DNA of 64,000 nt from Pseudomonas syringae (GCF_021605415.1 NZ_WKEQ01000034.1:1-64000), one strand, 5' to 3'; positions 39,900 through 49,252 are shown, counted from the stretch's first letter. The notes: generated by a model not told the origin, from the sequence alone. Translations and numbers: made by a program.

Positions 39900-40373
39900 A
39901 TGAGTACAGCCATTTGCCCTTGCGGTAGCGGCAATCTGCTGGACGCCTGCTGCGGCCATTATCACGCAGGCCTGCCGGCACCCTGCGCCGAAGCCTTGAT
40001 GCGTTCGCGCTACAGCGCCTATGTGCTGGGGTTGATCGATTATCTGGTGAGCACCACCCTGCCCGCTCAGCAGTCGGGCCTGGATCGTCAATCGATCACT
40101 GACTGGAGCGCGCAAAGCACGTGGCTCGGCCTTGAGGTGGAAAGTTGTGAAGTGTTTGGCGGCAAGCCGGAACACGCCTTCGTCACTTTTACCGCACGCT
40201 GGCACGACAGCCAGGGCGAGCACAGCCACCGTGAACGCTCCTCGTTCGTGCAGAACACCGGGCGCTGGTATTTCATTGATCCGACCGTGCAATTGAAGCT
40301 GGGGCGTAACGACAGTTGCCCGTGTGAGAGCGGACAGAAATTCAAGAAGTGCTGTGCGGGGTATTTCGGTTAA
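39900..40373 (+). CDS. YchJ family protein with two SEC-C motifs
   Basis: Protein of 157 aa. An N-terminal zinc-type motif CPCGSGNLLDACCG (residues 6-19), a NTF2-like middle (ALMRSRYSAYVLGLIDYLV, WLGLEV, FVTFTARW), and a C-terminal SEC-C motif NDSCPCESGQKFKKCC (139-154). This is the layout of the uncharacterised YchJ family. The ATG at 39900 is 4 bp beyond the right core; before the element inserted it was probably in one operon with the DUF6231-family gene. A REP follows. Confidence 0.9.
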   Translation: MSTAICPCGSGNLLDACCGHYHAGLPAPCAEALMRSRYSAYVLGLIDYLVSTTLPAQQSGLDRQSITDWSAQSTWLGLEVESCEVFGGKPEHAFVTFTARWHDSQGEHSHRERSSFVQNTGRWYFIDPTVQLKLGRNDSCPCESGQKFKKCCAGYFG

Positions 40374-40382
40374 ACGCGCAAA

Positions 40383-40433
40383 AGACCGCAGAATGCGCCC
40401 ACCTGTAGGAGCTGCCGAAGGCTGCGATCTTTT
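40383..40433. repeat. REP element
   Basis: AAAGACCGCAG and CCTGTAGGAGCTGCCGAAGG then CTGCGATCTTTTAG: AAAGATCGCAG-type REP between the YchJ and LEA-type genes. Confidence 0.7.
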
Positions 40434-40466
40434 AGGGCTAGACTGGCTCTCCAAAGGAGACACCTC

Positions 40467-40952
40467 ATGCTCAAACCATTGCGCGCACTGCAACTGCTGA
40501 CACTGCTCATGATCGTGAGCCTCGGCGGCTGCGCGTCATGGTTCAGCGATGATGCCCCTGATCCGACCGTGCATTTGGTGAAGGTCGAAGTGGTGCGCGC
40601 CAAATTGCTTGAGCAGCGTTTCATCCTGCACTTTCGCGTCGACAACCCCAACGATGAAGACCTGACCGTGCGCGGTCTCGAATACCGCATTCATCTGGCG
40701 GACATTCTGTTGGCCGAGGGCGAGCACGAGCACTGGTTCACGGTCGGGCCGAAACGCAGCGCCTACTTCAAGGTGCCAATCCGCACCAACCTGTGGCCAA
40801 GGGTCAGGGATGTGGTGAAAATGCTGAAAAAACCGGGGCAGACCATCCCTTATCGACTCGAAGGCGAGATGGAAACCGGTTTATTCATCGCCCGCTACGT
40901 GCACCTGGAGCGCAATGGCGTGATAATCCCCGCCGATTTAATTCCGGAGTGA
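40467..40952 (+). CDS. LEA type 2 family lipoprotein
   Basis: Lipoprotein of 161 aa with signal peptide MLKPLRALQLLTLLMIVSLG and lipobox LGGC (Cys22). The body is a single LEA14/WHy (water stress and hypersensitive response) beta-sandwich: HLVKVEVVRAKLLEQRFILHFRVDNPND then LEYRIHLADILLAEGE (shown in part). Such proteins are thought to protect envelope structures; the exact role is unknown. It is followed after 5 bp by the His-rich SEC-C protein, probably one operon. Confidence 0.85.
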   Translation: MLKPLRALQLLTLLMIVSLGGCASWFSDDAPDPTVHLVKVEVVRAKLLEQRFILHFRVDNPNDEDLTVRGLEYRIHLADILLAEGEHEHWFTVGPKRSAYFKVPIRTNLWPRVRDVVKMLKKPGQTIPYRLEGEMETGLFIARYVHLERNGVIIPADLIPE

Positions 40953-40957
40953 CCCCG

Positions 40958-41167
40958 ATGACCCAGCAACCTCATGTCCATGGCCCTGACTGCAATCACG
41001 ATCATGATCATCATGACCACCACGATCACGACCATGGCCATGTCCACGGCCCGAACTGCGGCCACGCCCACCAGGAACCGGTGCGCAATGCCTTGAAAGA
41101 TGTCGGCCGCAACGATCCATGCCCGTGCGGCAACGGCAAGAAATTCAAGAAGTGCCACGGCGCTTGA
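40958..41167 (+). CDS. His-rich SEC-C metal-binding protein
   Basis: Small protein of 69 aa. Residues 7-40 are a tract of His/Asp (HDHDHHDHHDHDHGHVHG) flanked by Cys; the last 20 residues are a SEC-C zinc motif, NDPCPCGNGKKFKKCHG. Both parts bind divalent metals. It might store or deliver zinc. The ATG at 40958 follows GGAG by 7 nt. Downstream is a REP cluster. Confidence 0.8.
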   Translation: MTQQPHVHGPDCNHDHDHHDHHDHDHGHVHGPNCGHAHQEPVRNALKDVGRNDPCPCGNGKKFKKCHGA

Positions 41168-41204
41168 CGAGTCGGGCGTAGAAATTTCTTCGCCTGACAT
41201 ACCG

Positions 41205-41370
41205 CCATCGCTGGCAAGCCTGCCCCCCCATTCTGGTCGACGTCTGTCACAACCCTTGTGCACACTGCCGATCCTGCGGGAGCTGGCTTGCCAGCGATAG
41301 GGCCGGCCCATCCCACATTTCTTTTTCAGTCAGACCGCCATCGCTGGCAAGCCAGCTCCCACAGGTTTCA
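41205..41370. repeat. Cluster of three GGCAAGCC-type REPs
   Basis: CCATCGCTGGCAAGCCTGCC (41206), GGGAGCTGGCTTGCCAGCGA (about 41279, inverted) and CCATCGCTGGCAAGCCAGCT (about 41338) fill the gap between convergent genes. Confidence 0.85.
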
Positions 41371-41925
41371 GCCAGCTGCCAGAATCTTTGCGCTACGAAT
41401 TACGGTTGCATACTCCCCGTGCAAATTCCCTAGTGACATGGCGTGCACATCTTCTGCCGAACGCAGCGTGCCGAAATAATCCGCCTTGTCGAACGTGAAA
41501 CACGCGTCCTCTACGACCCACGCGTCAAACCCCAGGTTACCCGCCGTGCGCGCCGTGGATTCCACCGAATTGTTGGTCGCAACGCCGATGATGATCAACT
41601 GCTCGATCCCCCGTCCACGCAATCGCGCCTCAAGCTCATTGGCACAAAACGCATCCGGCACTTGTTTCTGGATCAGCCATTCACCGTCCCGGGGTGCGAA
41701 ACGTTCCTGAAACTCCACCCCGGATTGCTGCGGCCAGAACACTGAATCCGGTGAGCGGGACAGGTGCTGAACGTGAATGACCGGGCGCCCGCTGCTACGC
41801 CAGACGCCAAGCAAATCAAGCATTCTCGCCTCGGCATCAGGATTATTCCGTCGCCCCAGACGCGGATGCAGGATGCCTTTCTGCTGGTCGATGATGATCA
41901 GTGCCGCGTTGGCTTTGAGCTCCAT
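41368..41925 (-). CDS. Isochorismatase-like cysteine hydrolase family, Ser at nucleophile position
   Basis: Protein of 185 aa in the isochorismatase/nicotinamidase fold. The catalytic Asp is D13 (ALIIIDQQKG), Lys is K87 (WLIQKQ), and the nucleophile strand-loop is IIGVATNNSVESTARTAGNL, where Ser120 stands at the usual Cys. A subset of the family shares this TNNSVE form, so it may be a real clade with changed chemistry rather than a dead enzyme. Substrate unknown. A weak ribosome site precedes the ATG at 41925. Confidence 0.85.
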   Translation of the reverse strand: MELKANAALIIIDQQKGILHPRLGRRNNPDAEARMLDLLGVWRSSGRPVIHVQHLSRSPDSVFWPQQSGVEFQERFAPRDGEWLIQKQVPDAFCANELEARLRGRGIEQLIIIGVATNNSVESTARTAGNLGFDAWVVEDACFTFDKADYFGTLRSAEDVHAMSLGNLHGEYATVIRSAKILAAG

Positions 41926-42071
41926 GGCGATTTTTTCTCGGACGAGTCATTGAAATGTCGGCAGTTCAGCATCACTTCCAGTTAGCAGGCAAGCGATCGA
42001 ACGCAAAAGGGTCGACCTGACGCGAGCGTCTGCTGTCTATCCGCAAGCTGTTCCTTGATTTGGAGTTTCCG

Positions 42072-42716
42072 ATGATCGACCTGTATTACTGGACGACCCC
42101 CAACGGTCACAAGATTTCGCTGTTCCTCGAAGAAGCCGGCCTGCCGTACAAGGTTCATCCGATCAACATCAGTCAGGGTGAACAGTTCCAGCCGCACTTT
42201 CTCAAAATCGCCCCGAATAACCGCATCCCGGCCATCGTCGACCATGAACCGGCCGACGGCGGCGAGCCGTTGTCGCTGTTTGAATCCGGCGCGATTCTTT
42301 TGTACCTGGCGGAAAAAACCGGCCGGTTCCTGCCCAAGGATCTGCGCGGGCGGCAGGTGGCATTGCAATGGCTGTTCTGGCAGATGGGCGGATTAGGGCC
42401 GATGGCGGGGCAGAATCATCATTTCAGCCAGTTCGCCCCCGAGAAAATCCCCTACGCGATCAAGCGCTACATCGATGAAACCGCGCGGCTTTACGGCGTA
42501 TTGAACACACAACTGGCGAACAACGCATTCGTTGCCGGCAGCGAATACAGCATTGCCGACATGGCGATTTATCCGTGGATCGTTTCTCACCAGTGGCAGA
42601 GCCAGAATCTTGAGGACTTTCCTCATGTACAGCGTTGGTTCAATCACATCAAGGAGCGTCCTGCGACCGTGAAAGCATACGCGCTGGTACAGAAGATCAA
42701 TCCGCCAAAACCCTGA
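42072..42716 (+). CDS. Glutathione S-transferase, YfcG/YghU-like disulfide reductase type
   Basis: Protein of 214 aa. The thioredoxin-like N-terminal domain has YYWTTPNGHKISLFLEEAGL and the cis-Pro segment NNRIPAIVDHE; SLFESGAILLYLAEKTG is the glutathione gamma-Glu loop. The C-terminal helical domain has YSIADMAIYPWI. The TTPNGHK active site is that of Nu-class YfcG/YghU proteins, which reduce disulfides with two glutathiones. Start ATG 42072 with TTGGAG 6 nt before. Confidence 0.9.
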   Translation: MIDLYYWTTPNGHKISLFLEEAGLPYKVHPINISQGEQFQPHFLKIAPNNRIPAIVDHEPADGGEPLSLFESGAILLYLAEKTGRFLPKDLRGRQVALQWLFWQMGGLGPMAGQNHHFSQFAPEKIPYAIKRYIDETARLYGVLNTQLANNAFVAGSEYSIADMAIYPWIVSHQWQSQNLEDFPHVQRWFNHIKERPATVKAYALVQKINPPKP

Positions 42717-42724
42717 TCCTTGCC

Positions 42725-42765
42725 GACCCTCGTTCCCTCGCTCTGCGTGGGAACGATCAGTGGCG
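42725..42765. repeat. GTGGGAACGATC-type intergenic repeat
   Basis: CTCGCTCTGCGTGGGAACGA near 42737, a palindromic intergenic sequence common in this genus; a related copy with GCGTGGGAACGATC lies near 48238. Confidence 0.55.
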
Positions 42766-42854
42766 AGAAATAACCGCTCGCCGCGCTTGCGCGGCCTCCT
42801 CCTGCTCACTAACGTAGCGCCTTTACTGACGCTACCCCCCGCAGGAGCTTTGCC

Positions 42855-45305
42855 ATGGCCTCGCCAGCCCTCACACATTTTCTTCCCCGGTTCGGCGTTG
42901 CCGCAGCAGTGGCCGGTGTTTTGAGCCTGACCGGTTGCCAGACCTGGAACGCTCAGGACACCCTTGTACCCACCTCCGGCGTGCAGCCGCTCAAGGGCCT
43001 GGCGCAGAATGTATCGGTGCGACGCAATGCCATGGGCATGCCGTTGATCGAGAGCAACAGCTTCCACGACGCGCTGTTTTCCCTCGGCTATGTACACGCC
43101 AGTGATCGCATCAATCAGATGGTCACCCTGCGCTTGCTCGCTCAGGGCCGTCTGGCGGAAATGTCCGGCGCCTCGATGCTCGACGCCGACCGTTACATGC
43201 GCGCCGTCAACCTGAAGAAAAGCGCCAGCGAGCTGTACAAGGCATCGTCGCCACGGCTCAAGCGTTTCTTCGAAGTTTATGCGCGGGGCGTCAACGCTTA
43301 CCTGTTCCGCTACACCGACAAACTGCCGGGCGATCTGGCCAGCAGCGGTTACAAGCCCGAATACTGGAAGCCGGAAGACTCGGCGCTGATCTTTGCCCTG
43401 CTGAATTTCAGCCAGTCGGCCAACCTGCCGGAAGAAATTGCCTCGTTGGTGCTCGCGCAAACCGTGACCACTGACAAACTCGCCTGGCTGTCGCCGTCCG
43501 CCCCGGATGAAAACCTGCCGCTGGCCGAGGCCGACAAGCTGCAAGGGGTAAAGCTCAACGGGCAAATCCCCGGTTTGACTGAACTGAACAGTGCCACCCA
43601 GCAATTGGCCGTCATGAATCTGTTCGGCACGCCGTCGTCGAACAATTGGGCCATCGCCCCGCAACGCAGCCGTAGCGGTAGAAGCCTGCTCGCCAGTGAC
43701 AGCCATGGTCCGTTGGCCGCACCGTCGCTGTTCACTTTCGTGCAGATCCGCGCACCGAAATATCAGGCTGCCGGCGTCACCGTCGCCGGTCTGCCGATGG
43801 TGCTTGGCGGTTTCAACGGCAAAGTCGCCTGGAGCGCCACCAGCGTGTTTGGCGACAACCAGGATCTGTTTCTGGAAAAAATCCGTCGTCAGGGCAGCAG
43901 CCTCACTTACGAGGTCAACGGCAAATGGCAGCCGCTGGCGGTGCGCAACGAAACCTACTTCGTCAAAGGCCAGCGGCCGATTCGTGAAGCGGTGTACGAA
44001 ACCCGTCACGGCGCGCTGCTCAACAGCGCCCAAGCGGCGGCGCAGGGCAGCGGTTTCGGTCTGGCCTTGCAGATCCCGAGCTTCACCGACGACAAATCCC
44101 TCGATGCCTTTTTCGATCTGACCCGCGCCCAGAGTGCCGAACGCGCCTCGGATGCGAGCCGGGAAATCCGCGCCATCGCCCTCAACATTGTGTTTGCCGA
44201 TGCCAGCAATATCGGCTGGCAAGTCACCGGGCGCTTCCCCAACCGCCGTGAAGGCGAAGGTCTGCTGCCATCGCCGGGCTGGGAAGGTCGTTACGATTGG
44301 GACGGTTATGCCGATCCGATGCTGCACCCCTACGATCAGGATCCGGCCCAAGGCTGGCTCGGCACCGCCAACCAGCGGGTCATCCCCCACGGTTACGGTA
44401 TGCAACTGTCCAACTCGTGGGCAGCACCGGAGCGTGGCGAACGCCTGGCCGAGTTGGCCGGCAGCGGAAAGCACGACGGTCGCAGTGTGATCGCCATGCA
44501 GTACGACCAGACCACGACGTTTGCCGCAAAACTGAAAAAAATGTTTACAGCACCGGGTATGGCGCAGCCGCTGAAACAGGCGATTGACGCACTGCCTGAA
44601 TCCGATCGCGCCAAGGCTCGCGAAGCCTTCACTCGGTTGACCGCGTTTGACGGCAAACTCGCGCCAACTTCGGCGGATGCGGCGATTTACGAGCTGTTCC
44701 TGCAGGAAAGCATGAAGCAGATCTTCCTCGACGAACTCGGCCCGGAATCGAGTCCGGCGTGGAAAGCGTTTATTGCCAATGGCGACTTGTCCTACGCAGC
44801 ACAAGCCGATCACTTGCTTAGCCGCGAGGACAGCCCGTTCTGGGACGATGTCCGCACCACGCAGAAAGAAGACAAACCGGCGATCCTGGCCCGCAGCCTG
44901 GCGGCGGCGATTACCGCTGGCGACAGCCTGTTGGGCGGTGACCGCCGTGCCTGGCAGTGGGGGAAGTTGCACAGCTACAGCTGGAAAAATGCCAGCGGCC
45001 AGACTGTACGCGGGCCTGTGGCGGCGGGCGGGGATCACACCACGTTGAACACTGCCGCGTTTGCCTGGGGTCAGGACTTCGCCGTCAATCGAGCGCCTGC
45101 GACACGCTTCATCGTCGATTTCAGCCAGAGCGAGCCGTTGATGGGGCAGAACGGCGTGGGGCAATCGGGCAATCCGGTCAGCCCGAATTACCTCAATGGC
45201 ATCGATCCGTGGCTCAAGGGGCAATACATCGGCTTGCCGATGCAGCCGCAGAATTTTGACCGGGTGTATGGCAAGACGCGGTTGACGCTGACACCTGGCA
45301 AGTAA
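42855..45305 (+). CDS. Penicillin acylase family lipoprotein (Ntn hydrolase)
   Basis: Protein of 816 aa. Lipobox LTGC (Cys28) after a signal peptide. The alpha-chain region (50-240) starts with VRRNAMGMPLIESNSFHDAL; the autocatalytic cleavage site and nucleophile Ser are in FGTPSSNNWAIAPQRS at about 255-270 (GS-NNW of the family), leaving a ~550-aa beta chain with GLPMVLGGFNGKVAWSAT. Members (QuiP, PvdQ, aculeacin acylase) remove acyl groups from lactones or peptides. An outer-membrane or periplasmic location is unusual but known. No pyoverdine gene nearby, so it is not the pvdQ locus. Confidence 0.88.
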   Translation: MASPALTHFLPRFGVAAAVAGVLSLTGCQTWNAQDTLVPTSGVQPLKGLAQNVSVRRNAMGMPLIESNSFHDALFSLGYVHASDRINQMVTLRLLAQGRLAEMSGASMLDADRYMRAVNLKKSASELYKASSPRLKRFFEVYARGVNAYLFRYTDKLPGDLASSGYKPEYWKPEDSALIFALLNFSQSANLPEEIASLVLAQTVTTDKLAWLSPSAPDENLPLAEADKLQGVKLNGQIPGLTELNSATQQLAVMNLFGTPSSNNWAIAPQRSRSGRSLLASDSHGPLAAPSLFTFVQIRAPKYQAAGVTVAGLPMVLGGFNGKVAWSATSVFGDNQDLFLEKIRRQGSSLTYEVNGKWQPLAVRNETYFVKGQRPIREAVYETRHGALLNSAQAAAQGSGFGLALQIPSFTDDKSLDAFFDLTRAQSAERASDASREIRAIALNIVFADASNIGWQVTGRFPNRREGEGLLPSPGWEGRYDWDGYADPMLHPYDQDPAQGWLGTANQRVIPHGYGMQLSNSWAAPERGERLAELAGSGKHDGRSVIAMQYDQTTTFAAKLKKMFTAPGMAQPLKQAIDALPESDRAKAREAFTRLTAFDGKLAPTSADAAIYELFLQESMKQIFLDELGPESSPAWKAFIANGDLSYAAQADHLLSREDSPFWDDVRTTQKEDKPAILARSLAAAITAGDSLLGGDRRAWQWGKLHSYSWKNASGQTVRGPVAAGGDHTTLNTAAFAWGQDFAVNRAPATRFIVDFSQSEPLMGQNGVGQSGNPVSPNYLNGIDPWLKGQYIGLPMQPQNFDRVYGKTRLTLTPGK

Positions 45306-45317
45306 ATCACCTCCCTT

Positions 45318-45410
45318 GCAGGAGCGAGCCTGCACGCGATAGCGATGAAACATTCAACACGAATGCGTCATTCAGTCCGCTATCGCGAGCAGGCTCGCTC
45401 CTGGGATTAC
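45318..45410. repeat. Inverted REP pair (GCGAGCAGGCTCGCTCC type)
   Basis: TTGCAGGAGCGAGCCTGCAC near 45315 and GCGAGCAGGCTCGCTCCTGG near 45385, inverted half-sites downstream of the acylase gene. Confidence 0.8.
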
Positions 45411-45484
45411 CGCCGAAACAATCAATAGAACTTCCAGTCCCGCGCCAACCTCATACCTAACAAGCCCCCCATTCCGGTGACGAC

Positions 45485-46519
45485 ATGGATCTTGTTATCG
45501 CTCGCCCCGAAGGGTTGTACTGCCCCGCCGGCGATTTCTATATCGATCCGTGGCGGCCGGTCGAACGCTCGGTGATTACCCACGCCCATGGCGATCACGC
45601 CCGCACCGGCAACAGCCATTATCTCGCCGCCGCCCCGGGCGAAGGCATTCTGCGGGCACGACTGGGACAGGACATCAACCTGCAAACCCTCGATTACGGT
45701 CAACGCCTGACCCACCACGGCGTCACCCTGAGTTTCCATCCCGCCGGCCATGTCCTCGGTTCGGCACAGGTGCGCCTGGAATACGGCGGCGAAGTCTGGG
45801 TCGCCTCGGGCGATTACAAAGTCGAGCCGGATGGCACCTGCGTGCCTTTCGAGCCTGTTCGCTGCCATACCTTTATCACCGAATCGACCTTCGGCCTGCC
45901 GATCTATCGCTGGCAACCGCAAGCGCAGGTGTTCGCCGAGATCAATCAGTGGTGGCAAGCGAACATTGCTGCCGGCAAGGCGAGCGTGCTTTTTTGCTAT
46001 TCCTTCGGCAAGGCTCAGCGGATTCTCCATGGCATCGATGCAACCCTCGGCCCGATCCTCGCCCATGGCGCTGTCGAGCCATTGAATCGGGTGTACCGCG
46101 AAGCGGGCGTGTATTTGCCGCCGACGATTTACGCAGGCGACGTCAAAAAGAACGACCCGATGATGCGCCAGGCTCTGGTCATTGCTCCGCCCTCGACATC
46201 CAGCGGCAGTTGGGTGCGCCGCTTCGGTGATTACAGCGACGGCTTCGCCAGTGGCTGGATGCGTCTGCGCGGCACACGGCGTCGGCGCGGGGTGGATCGC
46301 GGTTTTGTCCTGTCCGATCATGCCGACTGGCCCGGCCTGCTCTGGGCCATCGGTCAGACTGGCGCCGAGCGGGTGATGGTGACGCATGGTTCGGTCGGCG
46401 TGCTGGTGCGGCATCTGCGTGAACAAGGGCTGGATGCCCAGGGTTTCACCACCGAATATGGCGATGACGAAGAAGACAACCTCGCCGCTGAACCGGTGGT
46501 GGCCGAGGTACAGCCATGA
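45485..46519 (+). CDS. Ligase-associated DNA exonuclease (MBL fold)
   Basis: Metallo-beta-lactamase/beta-CASP type nuclease of 344 aa. Metal motifs: SVITHAHGDHARTG (motif 2, about 30-43), FHPAGHVLGSAQV (motif 3), ASGDYKVEPD (motif 4) and the beta-CASP ends SDHADWPGL and VMVTHGSV. It is one of the four proteins of the ligase-associated DNA damage response set. Its stop overlaps the ligase start by 4 bp. Confidence 0.9.
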   Translation: MDLVIARPEGLYCPAGDFYIDPWRPVERSVITHAHGDHARTGNSHYLAAAPGEGILRARLGQDINLQTLDYGQRLTHHGVTLSFHPAGHVLGSAQVRLEYGGEVWVASGDYKVEPDGTCVPFEPVRCHTFITESTFGLPIYRWQPQAQVFAEINQWWQANIAAGKASVLFCYSFGKAQRILHGIDATLGPILAHGAVEPLNRVYREAGVYLPPTIYAGDVKKNDPMMRQALVIAPPSTSSGSWVRRFGDYSDGFASGWMRLRGTRRRRGVDRGFVLSDHADWPGLLWAIGQTGAERVMVTHGSVGVLVRHLREQGLDAQGFTTEYGDDEEDNLAAEPVVAEVQP

Positions 46520-48204
46520 AGGCATTCGCCGGGTTGTACGCCGAACTCGATGCGACCACGTCGAGCAACGCCAAACTGGCGTTCATGCAAACGTATTTCG
46601 CTCAAGCCGACCCTCAGGATGCGGCGTGGGCCGTGTATTTCCTGTGTGGCGGGCGACCACGGCAATTGGTGCCCGTGCGGGTGTTGCGAGAATTGGCGCA
46701 ATCGGTCTCGGGACTGGAAGCCTGGCTGTTCGAGGAAAGTTATCAGGCGGTTGGTGATCTGGCGGAAACCATTTCACTGGTGCTGCCGGAAAACCCGCAC
46801 AGTTCCAGCGCCGGCCTCGCCGAATGGATCGAAGACAAACTGCTGCCGCTGCGTGGCGAAACACCTGAATATCTGGCCCGGCAGTTGCCGTCGTTGTGGG
46901 CGCAACTGGATCGCCCGAGCCTGATGCTGTGCATCAAACTGATCACCGGCAGTTTCCGCGTCGGCGTTTCAAAACTGCTGGTGACCCGAGCGCTGGCGGC
47001 CATGGCCGGGCTCGACAGCAAACGCGTGGCGCAACGGTTGGTCGGTTATACGGATTTGTCCCACCGGCCGACGGCTGAACGCTATCTGAAACTGATCGCC
47101 CCGGAATCCGCTACCGAACACGCTGAACGCGGCGGCCAGCCTTACCCGTTTTTTCTTGCCCATGCGCTGTCGCAACCGGTGGACGATTTTGAGGCCGTGC
47201 TCGGCCCGGCCGCCGACTGGCAGATCGAGTGGAAATGGGATGGCATTCGCGCCCAAATTGTTAAACGGGATGGGCGACTCTGGGTCTGGTCGCGCGGTGA
47301 AGAGCTGGTGACCGAACGCTTTCCCGAGCTCGACAGCTTTGCCCAGGCGTTGCCCGACGGCACCGTGATCGATGGCGAAATCGTCGCGTGGAAAAACCCG
47401 CACCCCACCACCGAAGATGCTTTCAATCCGCAATCGACTGAGCCACCGGCGGTACTGCCGTTCGCGTTGCTGCAACAGCGCATCGGCCGCAAGACCCTCG
47501 ATCGCAAGATTCTTGATGAAGTGCCAGTGGCCGTGCTCGCCTACGACCTGCTCGAATGGCAAGGTGACGACTGGCGCAATCAGCCGCAATCCCGTCGTCG
47601 CGAGCAGCTGGAACAGGTCGTTGTAAACGCCCGTCATCCGGCGCTGTTGCTCTCGCCTGTCCTCACCGGCAGCGACTGGCACGACCTCGCCCGCCAGCGT
47701 GAAGCCTCACGGCAATTGGGCGTGGAGGGCATGATGCTCAAGGCCCGGGATTCGCTGTACGGCGTCGGGCGCACCAAGGACATGGGCGTCTGGTGGAAAT
47801 GGAAGGTCGACCCGTTCAGCGTCGATGCGGTGTTGATCTATGCCCAGCGCGGTCACGGTCGCCGGGCAAGTCTGTACAGCGATTACACCTTTGCGGTGTG
47901 GGACGGCCCGCCGGAATCCAGCCAACGCACGTTGGTGCCGTTCGCCAAAGCCTATTCAGGGCTGACCGATGAAGAAATGCGTAAGGTCGACAGCATCGTA
48001 CGCAAGACCACCGTGGAAAAATTCGGCCCGGTGAGCAGCGTTACGCCGAGTCTGGTGTTTGAACTGGCCTTCGAAGGCATCGCCCTCTCCCGCCGCCATA
48101 AAAGCGGCATCGCCGTGCGCTTCCCGCGCATGCTGCGCTGGCGCCAGGACAAAACCGTCGAAGAAGCCGACAGCCTGGCAACCTTGCAGGATCTGCTGGC
48201 CTGA
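46516..48204 (+). CDS. ATP-dependent DNA ligase (ligase-associated repair set)
   Basis: Ligase of 562 aa. N-terminal DNA-binding domain (1-220), then adenylyl Lys K240 in IEWKWDGIRAQIVK (motif I), motif III (LWVWSRGEELVTERFPE), motif IV (DGTVIDGEIVAW) and the OB-fold end (WWKWKVDPFSVDAVLIYAQRG). Similar to bacterial LigC/LigB-type ATP ligases used in repair, distinct from the essential NAD+ LigA. It is coupled to the MBL nuclease gene upstream. The partner helicase and phosphoesterase genes lie 4.6 kb further on, beyond an unrelated transporter. Confidence 0.92.
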   Translation: MKAFAGLYAELDATTSSNAKLAFMQTYFAQADPQDAAWAVYFLCGGRPRQLVPVRVLRELAQSVSGLEAWLFEESYQAVGDLAETISLVLPENPHSSSAGLAEWIEDKLLPLRGETPEYLARQLPSLWAQLDRPSLMLCIKLITGSFRVGVSKLLVTRALAAMAGLDSKRVAQRLVGYTDLSHRPTAERYLKLIAPESATEHAERGGQPYPFFLAHALSQPVDDFEAVLGPAADWQIEWKWDGIRAQIVKRDGRLWVWSRGEELVTERFPELDSFAQALPDGTVIDGEIVAWKNPHPTTEDAFNPQSTEPPAVLPFALLQQRIGRKTLDRKILDEVPVAVLAYDLLEWQGDDWRNQPQSRRREQLEQVVVNARHPALLLSPVLTGSDWHDLARQREASRQLGVEGMMLKARDSLYGVGRTKDMGVWWKWKVDPFSVDAVLIYAQRGHGRRASLYSDYTFAVWDGPPESSQRTLVPFAKAYSGLTDEEMRKVDSIVRKTTVEKFGPVSSVTPSLVFELAFEGIALSRRHKSGIAVRFPRMLRWRQDKTVEEADSLATLQDLLA

Positions 48205-48463
48205 CCCACCCGCACCACAGTGCTCGGTCCTATGCAGAGCGTGGGAACGATCTCGGCAAACATCATTCGCACAATCTCGGTGCGCTGATTTTTCGGCGCC
48301 CGGCTTTGTGCGCGAATATCGCGCAACGGCAAAGCTGCTTCCTTTTAAAACACTTGTTCGGCACTCTGGTTCGGAAATTGCTACTTTCTATTGGTCTGAC
48401 GCTTTCCAGTAACACAATAAATCTGCGCCACAAGCGCTCATATTGGTTCTTAGGGATTGAATA

Positions 48464-49246
48464 ATGAAAAAAGCAATACTGACTCTTTCTGCACTGGCGT
48501 TGTGCATGGCCGCCGGTTCGGCGATGGCCAAGGAATACAAAGAGCTGCGTTTTGGCGTTGATCCTTCCTACGCACCGTTCGAGTCGAAAGCGGCTGACGG
48601 CAGCCTGGTGGGCTTCGACATTGATCTGGGGAACGCGATCTGCGCCGAGCTGAAGGTCAAGTGCAAATGGGTCGAAAGCGATTTCGACGGCATGATTCCA
48701 GGTCTCAAGGCGAATAAATTCGACGGCGTGATCTCGTCGATGACCCAGACCCCGGCCCGCGAGAAGGTCATCGACTTCTCCAACGAGCTGTTTTCCGGCC
48801 CCACCTCTTTCGTGTTCAAAAAGGGTTCCGGCCTGAACGAAACCACCGCTTCGCTGAAGGGCAAAACTGTCGGTTACGAGCAGGGCACCATTCAGGAAGC
48901 CTATGCCAAAGCCGTGCTGGACAAGGCCGGTGTGAAAACCCAGGCCTATGCCAACCAGGATCAGGTGTACGCGGATCTGACCTCGGGTCGTCTCGACGCT
49001 TCGATCCAGGACATGCTGCAAGCGGAACTGGGCTTCTTGAAGTCGCCACAGGGCGGTGACTATGAAGTCAGCAAACCGGTCGACAGCGAATTGCTGCCTT
49101 CCAAAACCGCCATCGGCATTAAGAAAGGTAACACCGAGCTGAAAGCGCTTTTGGATAAAGGTATCAAAGCGTTACACGATGATGGCACCTACGCCACCAT
49201 CCAGAAGAAACACTTTGACGACCTGAACCTGTACAGCGGCAAATAA
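48464..49246 (+). CDS. Basic amino acid ABC transporter binding protein, AotJ/HisJ-like
   Basis: Periplasmic receptor of 260 aa. Signal peptide MKKAILTLSALALCMAAGSAMA, then RFGVDPSYAPFESKAADGSL and VGFDIDLGNAICAEL, the typical start of the lysine/arginine/ornithine/histidine class. The first gene of a five-gene operon in the order J-Q-M-O-P, like aotJQMOP of P. aeruginosa, though argR is not at its end. A terminator follows before the permeases. 48205-48463 before it holds no other feature except an intergenic repeat. Confidence 0.9.
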   Translation: MKKAILTLSALALCMAAGSAMAKEYKELRFGVDPSYAPFESKAADGSLVGFDIDLGNAICAELKVKCKWVESDFDGMIPGLKANKFDGVISSMTQTPAREKVIDFSNELFSGPTSFVFKKGSGLNETTASLKGKTVGYEQGTIQEAYAKAVLDKAGVKTQAYANQDQVYADLTSGRLDASIQDMLQAELGFLKSPQGGDYEVSKPVDSELLPSKTAIGIKKGNTELKALLDKGIKALHDDGTYATIQKKHFDDLNLYSGK

Positions 49247-49252
49247 TGCCTC

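Noticed and set aside
42393..45353. A 986-codon open frame on the minus strand across the acylase gene.
   Set aside because: It lies exactly antisense to a gene with a signal peptide and Ntn motifs; its protein is Arg/Gln/His-rich with no domain. High GC third positions create such frames.
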